64,000 nucleotides of DNA, taken from NCBI GenBank assembly GCA_016165875.1, contig JABBOT010000012.1:9638805-9702804 (forward strand), in the 5' to 3' direction. Below, piece by piece: positions 39,201 to 51,500 of the stretch. The notes beneath the pieces are model-generated. The model ran no database searches. It saw nothing but the letters and a program-made list of their open reading frames with translations, and was not told where the DNA came from. This DNA comes from Acanthopleura granulata. Its lineage: Eukaryota > Mollusca > Polyplacophora > Chitonida > Chitonidae. Each line of letters opens with the position of its first letter. The stretch's first letter is position 1. The position numbers and the translations under genes are program-made.

Positions 39201-39908
39201 AAAAAATGAGATAAGGCTTCAGTTTTCAGTATGTGTATGACGATGCACTAGTATTCCAGTCATTGCATCAAGAAGATTTCCGTCATGCATCAATCATGTC
39301 TGTTCGTACTCTTGCTGAAAACGGAGCATAATCCATGCTGTCATGCCTCACATGAGACCTTCCTCTCCCTAGTCAAAGTCACCTGTAATTGCCCAGTGTT
39401 GCAAACATCTACTTCATGAAATTTTTGCTATCATGGAAGTCTGTAGCCTTATAAACATACTTTCATCAAAAGTCACAAGACAAATCTCGTAACAAAGTCT
39501 AACTATCGCTTTGTGGCACACTAGATACGCTCTCGTGTAAAGTTTCAAGACAAATCTCACTACATAGCCTTACAATAGCTAAGCAGCCTTCTAGACATGC
39601 TTTCATTGGACATTTGAAGACAAACTGTGAAACAAAGCCTTACGTTGACCTTGCAGCTCTCTAAACATGCTCTCTTTCCACACAAATTTCAAAACAAAGC
39701 CTCATGATAATATGTTAGCCCTTCAGATAACTTACTTTCCTTCTTCATCTTGCATGGCTGGAGCAGTACCTGCCTTCCTTGCCTCTTCGAGCTCCTTCAT
39801 CTTCTTCCAGTCTTCTCGGGATTGCTTCTTCCCACCCCCCGTATCCACCTCTTCTGACTTGGCCACCTTGGCCACCACAGATGGCGGCTGATTCACTTGG
39901 AAAGACAT
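30234..39908 (-). CDS. SLU7: Pre-mRNA splicing factor SLU7, complete, 14 coding exons
   Basis: Second-step spliceosome factor involved in 3' splice-site choice, nuclear. Minus-strand exons: 39908-39736, 38898-38748, 37702-37628, 36694-36530, 35757-35686, 35364-35236, 34704-34607, 34380-34313, 33598-33402, 32485-32381, 31897-31790, 31310-31230, 30787-30662, 30404-30234; 572 aa (human about 586 as recalled), all in phase. Landmarks: [17 protein letters not shown] near the N-terminus, [11 protein letters not shown], the CCHC zinc knuckle C118-x2-C121-x4-H126-x4-C131, [86 protein letters not shown], a Lys-rich tail ([15 protein letters not shown]) and [13 protein letters not shown]. An acceptor at 39961 suggests an upstream non-coding exon. 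The zinc-knuckle donor is embedded in a tandem array. Confidence 0.96.
31405..31595 (+). mobile_element. SINE, head truncated
   Basis: Core blocks GGGAAGGTCTGACAGCAAAA and TTTTCCTCCCACCATAC are followed by GAGTGAAATATCGTTGGATA and an AAGTAAATAAATA tail. It lies in a SLU7 intron, antisense to the gene. Confidence 0.75.
33693..33950 (+). mobile_element. Full-length tRNA-headed SINE
   Basis: A-box-like CGTGGCTCAGTTGGATAGC and B-box-like GAGGGTTCAAGTCCAG are followed by the core (GGGAAGGTCTGCCAGCAA, GGTTTCCTCCCACCATAA) and the end GTGAAATATTCTTAAGTATG with AAACACCAATGAAATAAA. It lies about 95 bases upstream of SLU7 exon 9, antisense. This is the clearest copy with both box motifs. Confidence 0.85.
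35820..36150. repeat. 112-bp tandem repeat, about 3 copies
   Basis: Units begin TACTGTTCAGTAAGGTTCAA and end ACCATACAGTTACAAAAAAT. Starts are at 35911, 36023 and 36135, exactly 112 apart; a first copy at 35820 lacks about 21 bases. It lies in a SLU7 intron. Confidence 0.85.
37321..37645. repeat. 32-bp minisatellite carrying ten copies of a SLU7 5' splice site
   Basis: Ten units, each reading on the minus strand AAAAGGACTGTGTGGAG then GTAAGTGAAACCAGG. The first half copies the 3' end of the SLU7 zinc-knuckle exon (37702-37628) and the second half its donor. The unit nearest the exon supplies the true donor at 37627. The two units farthest from the exon have GTAAGTAAAACC. Confidence 0.95.
38460..38655 (+). 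mobile_element. SINE, head truncated
   Basis: Core (GGCCATATGTGGGAAGGCCT), then GTGAAACATTCTTGAGTATG, AAACACCCATC and an AAATAAATAAATA tail. It lies about 90 bases from SLU7 exon 2, antisense. Confidence 0.75.
39445..39735. repeat. Degenerate ~70-bp array abutting the SLU7 exon 1 donor
   Basis: Related blocks CAAGACAAATCTCGTAACAA, CAAGACAAATCTCACTACAT, GAAGACAAACTGTGAAACAA and TTCAAAACAAAGCCTC recur at about 70-base spacing. The last unit ends at the donor of SLU7 exon 1 (39736). Confidence 0.6.
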
Positions 39909-40164
39909 TTTGCAGATCTTGGGCAAGGACTCTTAAGATCAAGTCCTCAGTGATATATGTCCTGAGAAAGATATATATTGACAACGTGAAAGGGCTGATT
40001 CCACAATCATTTAGTAAGAGATACAGTAGGACACCAAAGCAGAGCTATAGATTTCAAATTCCCGTGGCTCTATTCAGTTTCCTCTACCCATAAATCCAAC
40101 AATCACCATATGAATTAAATATCCTTGAATAAAGCATAAAACACACATCAAATAAATACTATAA

Positions 40165-40307
40165 GTTATACCAACGTGTTGCATGGGTATACAGCCTGAT
40201 ATTTCGTCGAGAAGTTTAATATTTTCACAAGTATGAAGGGCGAGTGGAAATATTGACCTTTGAGACGAAACATCAGGCCGTATACCCACGCAACACGCTA
40301 GTATAAC
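40165..40307. mobile_element. Palindromic MITE-like element, 143 bp
   Basis: Long imperfect inverted repeat. The left arm begins GTTATACCAACGTGTTGCAT and the right arm, reversed, begins GTTATACTAGCGTGTTGCGT; both continue to CAGCCTGAT/CGGCCTGAT and TTCGTC, about 43 bases per arm. An inner pair, AATATTTTCAC and GTGGAAATATT, lies around the loop. It sits upstream of the SLU7 coding start. No target duplication was settled. Confidence 0.75.
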
Positions 40308-40659
40308 AAATTTATCACAATGAAGAGCATTCAGGGTGATTTTTGTTGATATTTTTGCCAAAACACGCTGCGTTTTTACAGAGGCTTTGTCACTGATTGA
40401 GCGATCGAGGCCGATGTCACGGCTCACACAATGAGAAGACCGCAGGCTAGGATCGGAGTACTGACGGCGCAGTGCAAGAAACAATTGCTGTAAATCCATG
40501 GCTATATTGTAACTTTCGATTCAATTTGCAACAGACTGCAATTTCACTGTGTCAAAAAGATGCTAAGAGAAACTTTTCTACATGTTGTTGTTGCTAACTG
40601 CTGAATCATTAGAACTCTTTGGAAAATAGAGGCAAGAAAAGTTACTGACTCGTACATTG

Positions 40660-41000
40660 CTATGCTGAATGAATGAATGCTTATTGTTTAACGCCCTACG
40701 CAAGAATATTTCACTTATACAAAGGCCGTGTCTCCTTGGTGCAGGACGGATTTCCACTGTATCTTTTATCTGGTGCTGCCTCACCGAGACGGCTTGCCGA
40801 CGACACCCAACAAGCCCCCTCACCTAGTCACATTATACTGACAACAGGCTGACCAGTCCACCCTCTATCCTCTTATTGCCTTGCCTAGCAAGGAAGCAGG
40901 ATGTACCATTTTTTAGTCTTTGGTATGACCCAACCCAGGTTTGAACCCAGATCTCCCCGTCCGAAAGCAAACGCTCTACCAACTGCGCTACCTGGGCGGG
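40660..41000 (-). mobile_element. tRNA-derived SINE of a second family, minus orientation
   Basis: On the minus strand a strong tRNA-like head, AGGTAGCGCAGTTGGTAGAG (A box) and GGGTTCAAACCTGGG (B box), is followed by TCATACCAAAGACTAAAAAA and a body ending near AATATTCTTGCGTAGGGCG. The acceptor stem does not pair properly, so it is not a tRNA gene. A related body is at 56510. Confidence 0.7.
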
Positions 41001-42055
41001 TCCATTGCTATGCTCTGGCGCGAGACTGTACTGCTTGCTTGTAGCCTATTCAAGGCAGGTAAATCAATAAGAGGCCTAGAATTTTCACTGAACTATGATA
41101 AATTCTTATACACACTAAATATGCATACAAATTCTAAAACCTTATTCAAATTGTAATAAACTGATTCATGAATTTGTACTATATCTCATTCTCTAGAGGA
41201 TGTCATAAAAAATGTGATTCATTTCACTGATTTAAGGAAGACACATGAACTTAACATTCTATAAGTTCATATTATACTGAGCTTAAAGAGCCACAACAGT
41301 GTCAAAACCTCTGTGTCTTAAAAGCAAGGGGAAATGGTAAAGATTTAAACAGTCTAAATTGTTTCCATAAATCATAAAAAAATGGCACTGTATTAAACTC
41401 ATATTGATAATGATCCTTTCATCAGAGAACACAAAAACAAAATTTTTGTCCTCTCCACTTTGTCTGGTGTGACATCATGCGCAAACACGACATCACTAGT
41501 AGTGTATGTATATATATCCACAAATGAAGCAGTCCTTTCAAACTCTCTTGATGTAAACCCAGCATAAAAGCCTTACTCAACATGACAGCCATCTGATTTG
41601 ACATCATATAAGGAATATTATCACATCACACCAGTAAAATTTTAGATTTTGTTTTTCTTTAGGAAACTTCAGTTAGAAATTAAATAGTGTTATTCATCAT
41701 AAATCCTTTTGAACCACATTGTTAGCTTTGTTCCACAGGATTTCCTTCATGTTCTCATACTATTTCTACCCAGCTTCAAGCAGTTCTATTAAACTGGAGT
41801 GCCAGTGTCCACGTATTCCGTAACCCTGCTGCCATTTCAAAATGACAATGAAACAAGGTGTTAAGGGTGGGTATTTAAGCCAGATAAGAAATATGAATAA
41901 AAAAACCTCTTGATATATGGCTTGTTTTCCAAAATAATAAATGTAATACACCCAGTCAGTAGTCAATACATGTATGAAGTACTTTGAAATCAGAAAGCTG
42001 TCAAGACGTTGTCTCTCAGTGTCAGCAGAGAAAATGCTTGTATCTGGAATACTAC
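41001..42055. other. SLU7/NOA1 divergent intergenic space
   Basis: AT-rich; no feature is firmly supported. It may hold 3' exons of the candidate small gene described to the right. Confidence 0.3.
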
Positions 42056-42446
42056 CTGGATAAATTTCCCTCTTAGCCCCTCCTGCGGATTCTATAGAAG
42101 GAAAAAATAAAGCCATTGACCGTATGTCTTGGCCTTACACTGAGTCACTCGTGAGTCGCTGACTATCAAATCTAACCCACGATATTTATACCCCCAATAA
42201 TGTCTCATAAACGTACGGGTAAAATGGAAGGATACAATAGAACTTCACAAAGATTTTGCCCACAAATTTCTTCTCCTCCAAACCAAACACCGTCGTTACC
42301 ACTTTACCTCCTGATATTTCAATGGTGACTCCAGGGGACAGCAAATGATAACTAATTCCCCTAAAACAGTAAGAACGAAAACAAGACGTTTGTTTGCGGA
42401 AGTACGTCCTCCGCGCAGATGCGCACTGGTGTACTTCCGTGCACAT
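42056..42446 (-). CDS. Candidate small minus-strand gene next to NOA1 (low confidence)
   Basis: A start at 42446 opens a frame through RTYFRKQTSCFRSYCFRG and then LLSPGVTIEISG, ending at a GGAG|GTAAAG donor (exon 42446-42308). A TTCTATAG acceptor opens a second frame at 42091 reading ESAGGAKREIYPG, with a possible GTAGTA donor at 42055. The joined codon G|AA keeps the frame. The second ORF also stays open to 41766. The protein is not recognised. The pair may be chance or belong to an alternative upstream transcript of another gene. Confidence 0.22.
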
Positions 42447-42530
42447 GGCAATGGGCGAAACGAAAACAGTGATGATTGAGTTGGACAGCTCAACCAAGAC
42501 AGCTTTCTGATAACAAGGGTTTAATCCATC

Positions 42531-45500
42531 ATGCTCCTCGCAAATGGGATTAAATTGGCCGCCGTCAGACATTTCCCCAAAACAACACAGTTCTCAGGAC
42601 TATTCCATGGAGTGGAGCGGGGTTATATGTGCTTGACACATGGGAATTCTTCTGTCGCTGTACGCTTTCTTGCCTGTTGGCAAAACTGTAGGCCTACGTA
42701 TCTAAACCGAAACAACGGGCAGCATCGCCACTACAAAAGTACAAAGGCTGCTAAAGTAAAACGTCATGATATGCCTCACCGTCAAGAGGCGAATACCTCC
42801 TTAATGGCGAATATAATTGCCAAAAGGCAAATAGGCCCATATGAAGACAGTTTGGAGGAGAAATCCGATAACAAGACAGATGATAGCGATGACAAGTCGT
42901 TGCGCTCGTTGTCAGAGGCATACGAAGCTGTGAAGAAAGACCTCAGCGACTTTTATTCAAAACAGTCTGAGAATATTGCTGAAGATGAAGAGGAGCCCAA
43001 AAGCGACCTGTCAGACTCCAGTTACTTTGTGGAAGATTTGGCTCTAGACGAAAATAAAAAAGATGTGCGCAAAAGGAAAGCGAAGGGTGTACGCAGTATA
43101 TTTGGGAGTGCAGACCCAAGCATTCCATTCAGTGAAGTGCCCTGTGCAGGATGCGGTGCTACACTTCACTGTCAAAACACTGCAATCCCAGGGTACATGC
43201 CCAAGGAAAAATTTCTGCCATCAACTCAGCGAGAGCTGAAACGAATGCTATGTCAGAAGTGTTATTTGATGACTTACTGCAACTTCTGCCTGAATGTGCG
43301 GGCAGCACCGGAGGAGTACATGCGCTTAATATCCAGCCTGAGGCACAGGAAAGGCCTAATTGTGTTAGTGGTTGACACAACGGACATAACAAATAGCATG
43401 ATAAAAGGCTTGCCCCAGTTGATTGGGAAGGGGAGAAAGTATTTTATTGTTGGAACCAAGGTGGATCTCCTCCCAGGTGTTCCCAGTGAAAATCTTCGCC
43501 ACTGTCACAAGGTTCTGTTAGACTGGTGTCTCCAGTGTGGCCTGGGTAGCCGTGGCTCAATCATTGAGTATGTCAGTCTGGTCAGTGCTAAAACCGGTTA
43601 CGGTATTGAAGAGCTCGTCAACAAACTTCTGAGAAAGTTTAATCATGCTTCGGAAGGTAACCAAGAAACATTTCTACCTTTGTGGTTGCGAGCCATCACT
43701 TAATGATGATGTGACTGCAAATTTTAAGTACTTTACAGAATCCTCATGCCCACATATATCTAACCTCAAGAATATATTTAAGGCCATTATTGAAAGTATG
43801 TTTATTGGGTGTAGCCCTGACAGAAAAAAAAACCCACCCTAAAGTTTTTATTGGGATTTTGATAGTTAAGGTCATTTTTCTTTCTCTGTCTTAATTTCCA
43901 TAATGTTCCTGTCTTCTTCATTAATAAGAATTTAGAAGTGTTAATGTTTTGGTTTTATTTTTTATCTAAATGGCTGAAAAACAGAGAGATAGAATAATCA
44001 CCATAAAAGTATTTCTTATTAATATCCTGACTGTGTTCAGTTTGTTTTAATTTGAGCACTTGATGGCCAGTGGTCAGATTGCTTGTGACAAGTTCCCTGG
44101 CCCTTGAACAATGGGGTCAGGTGTTCGTCTACAGTTTTATGTTATGTTGTTCCTGATGTACAGCCAGACCTAATACAAGTGAAATAAAGTTGCCAAGAGC
44201 ATTGAGCACCAATCAAATAAATATGTAAATCTCTTGTATTACCATGAACCCAAGGTGACAAATCTGTATGTTTTCTTGAATGGCAGGAGATGTGTTTCTG
44301 TTGGGATCCACTAATTCTGGAAAGTCCACTCTGTTTAATGCACTGCTTTCATCGGACTACTGCAAATATCATGTAAGAGATGTCATTCATAGAGCCACTG
44401 TGTCCAGATGGCCAGGTAAGGTCATCCATCATGTTTGTAGACTTTTGTTAACAAATCTTAAGTGTCTCTTCAACAATAAATTTTTCAACTGAAAATTTAA
44501 AGTTTCCTCAAGTGTAATATAAAATCAACACTAACATGTTGAACGATATTGTGGTCCATAAATGTGAAGTATGATGTCAAGTTGTCTTCCTCTCCAGCCA
44601 TATGTGAGAAGGTCTGATGGCAACTTGCGGATAGTCAGTAGGTTTCCTCCAGGCTCTGTCTGGTTTTGTCCCACTGTAATGCTGGCTGGTGTCGTATAAG
44701 TGAAACATTTTTGAGTACCGTGTAAAACACCAGTCAAAAAAATAAATAATGGTAATCAAAGCCACCTAAAGGATAGTTGAAAACCAGAATATGGCTAAAA
44801 TACTGCTGATATGGCATCAAGCCATAATCATTCATTCAGTCATTCACATGAAAACATTTTATTTGTGACTAAAACAGAAAGTACGCATTCACATTTAGCT
44901 GGTGATATGGAGACAGTGGAACTTGCTCATTTGTGGATAGGGCCAGTCATCCCAGGAAACATATAACACACAGGTCAGACTTATTAGCCCCATCAGCCAT
45001 GTATTTTTGATATGTGTGTTACATTCTGAGCTGTAGTCATTTTATCACTTTGGTTTACTCAGTTATATGTGAGTGGGTTTACCAGCAGGGGATTTGAACC
45101 AGTGATCTCTGGGTTCAAGTCTATTCCTCTATCACTAGACTACAGGGAAATTCCCTCCAGTGCGGAGGTAGATATCACTTATATACCAGCCTGTTACATA
45201 TACATACATGAACTCCATTCCAACAGGAACCACCATAGACCTGTTAAAGTTTCCCATACTGGCCCCAAGTCGTGAACGATTGTATCTGAGGACACAGCGT
45301 TTGATAAAGGAGAAAGCAGAGAGAAGGAAGAGAGAGAAAGAGCTGATTATCAGGTCAAAGAATCCTAACATAATGAGGAAAGTCCCCCTTACAGGTGAGA
45401 AATGCCCCTGTTATAGCTGAGAAATGCTCCCCTTACAGGTATATGTAAGAAATGCTCCTCTTACATGTAAGAAATGCTCCTCATACAAGTAAGAAATGCT

Positions 45501-48500
45501 CTTATTACAGGCTCTGTCAGGTATCTGGTGAGGTGCGGTAGTTTCCCCTGCGTTACACTGGGTGTATCCAACACATATTTAAGTGCAATATTTTTTAGAT
45601 TGGTGCAAAGCAGTAATCAAGCAAACAAACTTGGGCTGAAAAGTTAAGAATTATGAAAGAGATTTTTTTATACCAGGAGCTGTGAAGCCAGATTATATAT
45701 ATAACATTCAGCTCTGTGTTTCCAGTCTGTTGATGATGTGTATAGGTGCCTCCGTGGCTCAGTCAAGCAATGATCCAGAAGCTTCCCACCAATGTGGTCG
45801 CTGTGAGTTCAAGTCCAGTTGAAGTCTGACTTCCTCTCCGGCCGTATGTGGGAAGGTCTGCCAGCAACTTGCGGATGGTTGTTGGTTTCCCCCGGGCTCT
45901 GCCCGGTTTCCTCCCACCATAATGCTGGCCGCCATTGTATAAGTGAAATATTCTTGAGTACGTCATAAAACACAAATCAAATAAATAAATAAATAACTGA
46001 TGAGGTGTATAAGTGAAACATTCTTGAGTATGGTGTAAAACACCACTCAAATAAGTAAATAAATGAATAAATAAGATGAAATGTTGATATTGCTGTGCTT
46101 AGCAATATGACTTGTTGCCATCTAGTCTAATCGTTCTGTTTTATATGTGTATATCTGTTTTATTTAACCATATCATTATATGTTGTTCAGGATCCATAGG
46201 CCAGACAGACTTCAAACAACAACCACAAGAGGAAGAGAATGATGAAGAAGAGGTGAATTACCAGAGTCTGATCGTTCCACCCAGCTACGCTTTCACACAT
46301 GACGGTGATGTGTCTGTGGGGAGTTTGACAAAAAAAGATCTGCACAGAGTGACAGCTGCTGAAGAAAAAGCTAGAGTACTGTTAGAAGATGATCTGGAGA
46401 GATTAACAAACAGCAGGTGGCTGTTTGATACCCCAGGGCTCGTGAATTCTGATCAGGTAAACCTTTCCATGAAGGTAATTTTTACTGAATGTGTCAGTAT
46501 AGGAAGGAATATCGGTACTAAATAGGACAATGGGTTTTAAACAGGTAAATGTCAGCAGTTAGGTTGTACAGGACATCAGTCTATTGGTCCTGAACAGGTG
46601 AACCTTGGTAGTTCGGTTGTAAAGGATACAGGTCAATTGGTTCTGTACAAGTAAACCTCAGTGGTTAGATTGTACAGGGCACAGGTCAGTTGGTTCTTTT
46701 CTGCGAGAGCACCCACTCATGTCTCTCCCAGACTTATTGGTTTTGATAAGGTAAACCTCTGTAGTGATGTTGTCCAGAACACAGGTCAATAGGTTCGGAA
46801 CAAGTAAACCTCAGTAGTTAGGTTGTACAGGACACAGGTCAATAGGTTCTGAACAGATGAACCTCAGTAGTTAGGTTGTACAGGACACAGGTCAATAGGT
46901 TCTGAACAGATGAACCTCAGTAGTTAGGTTGTACAGGACACAGGTCAATAGGTTCTGAACAGGTGAACCTCAGTAGTTAGGTTGTACACAGGTCAATAGG
47001 TTCACAGGTAGTTAGGTTGTACAGGACACAGGTCAATAGGTTCTGAACAGATGAACCTCAGTAGTTAGGTTGTACAGGACACAGGTCAATAGGTTCTGAA
47101 CAGATGAACCTCAGTAGTTAGGTTGTACAGGACACAGGTCAATAGGTTCTGAACAGGTGAACCTCAGTAGTTAGGTTGTACAGGACACAGGTCAATAGGT
47201 TCGGAACAGGTAAACCTCAGTAGTTAGGTTGTACAGGACACAGGTCAATAGGTTCTGAACAGGTGAACCTCAGTAGTCAGGTTGTACAGGACACAGGTCA
47301 GTAGGTTCTGAACAGGTGAACCTCAGTAGTTAGGTAGTACAGGACACAGGTCAATTGGTTCTGAACAGGTAAAGTACAATAGTTAGGTTGTACAGAACAC
47401 AGGTAAATTGTTTCTTAACAAGTAAACTTAAGTCGTCGGGTTGTACAGGACTTGGGTCATTTGGTTCTGAACAGGTAAAGCTCAGTAGCCAGGTAAACTT
47501 ACCTGTATCACCTGTGTCGTATATTTTTTTCACTTAATTAAGGATAACATTCTCATTTGATTTAGGTGATTAACCTCTTGACTGCTGAGGAACTGGCCAT
47601 TGTGTTACCTGCCACAAGACTTCAACCACGATCCTATGTATTGAAACCTGGCCAGGTGATGTTTGTATCTGGTTTGGGCAGGATAGACTATGTACAAGTA
47701 AGTATTGGTGTCAGGGTTGCAATTCATGACAGAGCTATAAATGGTCATGGAGTCACCTTTGTGTGTGTGTGTGTGGGTGGAGGGGGGGGGAGTGGAGGGG
47801 GGACCTGTGCATCACTAGTTCATCAGTAAATTATCAAAGGCTAATGACTTGCTCTGAATGCTGCGGTTTTCTATAAAACTGGCCTGCCACCAGTTCGTTA
47901 ACACAACAAAAGGATTATGGCACATACCTTGGAGTTAGTTAAGTTGTATGACTCAGGGTTGTTTTTAGCCATTTTCTTTTCAGAAACTAAATTTGAACAA
48001 ATCAGGAAAAACAATATTTTTTTGTCACCAATGTATCAATATCTCCAAATTTGTCCAAAGCTCAGTTTTCTGATATTTAAGTGGTAACCATAGCGAGAAA
48101 GTGGCTAGAAAAAACCCTGTGACTATATGTAACTTATTTGAATGAACCTGTTGAATACTTCAAATAATATCAGAAAGTCAGTGCTTATACTTAAAAGTAA
48201 CATGAATAAAAAAATCTCTTTTGGTCTTCCAAAGAGAAAGTATTATTTTGTCACCTATTAAACATGTTGTTTGTCAGTTATGTGATAGTAAAATATTTTC
48301 AAAGCAAATCTGTGGTTGAGATACTGTTAAAAGTGATTGACAATGTCATTATATGTCGTGACCTCACAATGAATATTATTTAATCGCAGGGGTTAAAATC
48401 TATCTACTTGACTGTGCTAGCTAATAAGCATGTGCCTGTTCATGTGATGGACCCAGACAGGGAGGACCCTGACAAGTTCTACCAGCAAGCTGTGGGCACT

Positions 48501-51500
48501 AAGCAGTTAGGGGTAAGTACGTGTTCATGTGTGTGTTCATCTGCACATCTCTTTCAATCACCCAAGAGGTTATCATGGCATTTATCTGCACACGCTGCTT
48601 TTGACTCAACTTGGTGCCGTCTTACAGTTGGACTTACATTTAAAAAATTCACTTCATCGTTAGCAAGTCTCTAATTAACTCAGCTTTCAATAAGGGTGGT
48701 AATTTTCGTTTGGCGTTTCCCAGCTTTACCAGTTTTATTCAGTATCTTATTAAACAGCAATGAAAAATATTGATATTTGTATGGAGGAAATTAAAACTTG
48801 ATGAATTACATTCTTCAATTCTCTTCTCAAATTAAAATTAGAAATTGAAAACTGAAGTAATTTCATTTAATGAAATTGGTTTTTTGGGGTTTGTTTCATG
48901 CTTATCACTCAGTTTACTTCCAAATGGTCAAAATGATTAAGCTGAACTCCAACAGTGGACAAAACATCAACAGTGGACAAAACATCAACAGTGGACAAAA
49001 CATCAACAGTGGAGAAATCCAATCAATAATAATATTTCTGGAGCAGACATGCATGAGTATGTCAAATACTTATGACCACACTACAATAGTTACAAGGCTG
49101 ACGCATCTGTCATTTTTGTTACTTCCCTGGCTTGGTCAAGGCATACGCCAAGTGTTGGTCAGCCTGGTGTCAGTATACTCTAACTCTGTGAGACTTGCGA
49201 AAGTGTCATAAAGGGTGTTTTGGGCATGGTATTTAAGTGAAGCAGAACTGGTGTTATGTCAGTATTGTGACCGGTCTGCAACAGGCAGTCTTGGCCTTGG
49301 TGTAACCAAATTTATCATTAATCCAATCAGTCTTGAGAAACCTTGACTAGAATTTTAACTTTTTTTTAAAGATCATGATCCTAATTTTAGGTGCCATTGG
49401 GGACCACTGAGCGCCTAATGAGCCTCCCAGCTCTGATTGGTCAGGAATATGAAGTGACGGGTCGAGGCTGGAGGGAAAGTGCTGCTGACGTTATACTGTC
49501 CTCCATTGGTAAACAAACAGACTTTTATTTATGTGATTCTTGAAGCTTGTTAGAAACCGAAACTAAAAATCTGACATTTTTCAAAATGTGAAAGAAAAGT
49601 TTAGCCTAATTAACATACATGACCTGAAAGGTCAGGCCTTGCTTTTTTCAATTTCTTAAGTGTATAAGGCAATTTTAAAATTTTAAAATTTAAATTTAAC
49701 AGTTTTAAATCAACACCATGCATGTATATCTGGTACGGGACAGTCATCTTCTAGGGATTTCCTACAATGTAGTGCACTCTAGTAATGTATTCCCAGCCCA
49801 GGTTAGATGGTAACACAAAAAAGGCGCAATCCGGTCAGTTTGGGGTTTGTCAGGTACCACTACCGGGAGAAGGTTGGTTATTCACCCTAACCACTCCATT
49901 TCCCTCCAGATACAAACCTTGTTGCTGTCATATAAATAAATAATAAACCAATCAGTCAAAATAAAAGGTCAAATAATCAAATAAATAAGTGAATTTGTAT
50001 GAAATCTTATCATGTGGGCTTGTTTATTTAAATGATCATTTGAATACAGAGGTATAAAGTTACTGGACTGCTGCGGTGAATTGGGCGTGGAAAGGGAGCC
50101 TCACTGCTGCCTTAATTAGTGTTTATTTAAGCATATTTTATGGTGAATACCTGAACTTGCTCAACTTAAACATTGTACCTTTATCTCCAAATCAAAGGAA
50201 AAAAGATGCATAATTAGGGGATCTGCAGTTTAGGCGGTGCAGGTGTGCAAATAACTTTTTGAATCATGGCTGACAAATTTCAAGGTCTGTTGAACGCATG
50301 TAACATTTGGCATATTCCCTATGTTATTTACATGTGAAGTTTGTCAGGCAGCACTCAGTTTGTACCGGACAAGTTGGGATTTGATGCCTGACAATGTCAG
50401 GAGGCTTATTTGCAGGCTTGCAATACCTTTTTGAAATTGTCAGGATTGCTCTCATTGCGAACCACTTTTTTCGTGATACGCCTACAAAGAAAGCCATCAG
50501 ACCAAAACTGCTCAAATGACAGGAGTTGTTTTATATGGCCTGAAGTACGTGATCTGCTAGGTCACATGGTTTGGCAGCCATCCTCGTCACAAAAACGGCT
50601 CTCGGAATTCCCTTTTACTTTGGCATGTGTATTCTACACCTCAGGGCTCATTAAGCTTGTTTAACGTCAGAAAGTTTTGTATGTAAATTACCTGATAGCA
50701 GCCATTTAGGAGATGTCACCTGGCATTATTTTTGCCATTCTCACAGATTTGGATTTGACCTGTACTTATGTGTATCTGAATATGCTGAGCACAGATATGT
50801 AATTATTTTCTCTCTGTCTGAAGTGATTTTCATTTAATGACCAAACTGTGGTCAAAAATGCTTAAATCTGAAAACCTGTGGGCTTCGTGTATGTCTGCAT
50901 GAAACTATTGACTGAAGTTTATCGTTGGAACGGTAATTAACCTTACAACAATGTAATTTTTATGTACTTCGTTATTGATTATTAGCAAGACATCAAAGCT
51001 TGATTATGGGCTTCCATGGCTGGCAGGGTTAGCACACTAGCACAGCGTATTGAAACATGTGCCTCATACCAATGCGGTCGCTGTAAGTCCAGCTCATTCT
51101 GTCCGTAGGTGGAAAGATCCAGAGACCTTCAGATGGTCGTGGTTTTCCCCGGGCTCTACCCATTTTTCTCCAACAGTAATGCTGGTTGCAGTAGTATAAG
51201 AGAAATACTCTTGTGTGCGGTGTAAAACATCAATCAAATAAATATATATGCATTGTCTTCATGATCATGTTTAGGAACAGGCCCATTGCATACGATACCT
51301 GTCAATCTCATTTTCAAAATCCAGTGTATCCCTTTTCATTTTTGTTCCCCATTTTTTCACAGACATTTAGTATTTGCATTTAAAGTTGATCTTTTGGGGG
51401 GGCAGGGGTTAAAAGGTCAAATATATAAGGTACGGTATCTAATTTGTGATGGTAAAACTAAATGTAACACTTAACCTTGGCAGTGACTGGACATTGAGAC

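Noticed and set aside
40925..41000. Possible tRNA gene on the minus strand
   Set aside because: D- and T-arm boxes are excellent but the acceptor stem does not pair, and the body matches another SINE copy at 56510.
42186..42572. 128-codon minus ORF read as one intact protein
   Set aside because: It runs antisense through the NOA1 start, and splice signals within it suggest only an internal part could be exon; this is covered by the low-confidence candidate gene.
46520..47505. CRISPR-like array
   Set aside because: Units are contiguous with no unique spacers; this is a eukaryotic minisatellite.
50339..50396. Short inverted repeat TTGTCAGGCA...TGCCTGACAA
   Set aside because: Ten-base arms with a long spacer and no other element features; likely chance.
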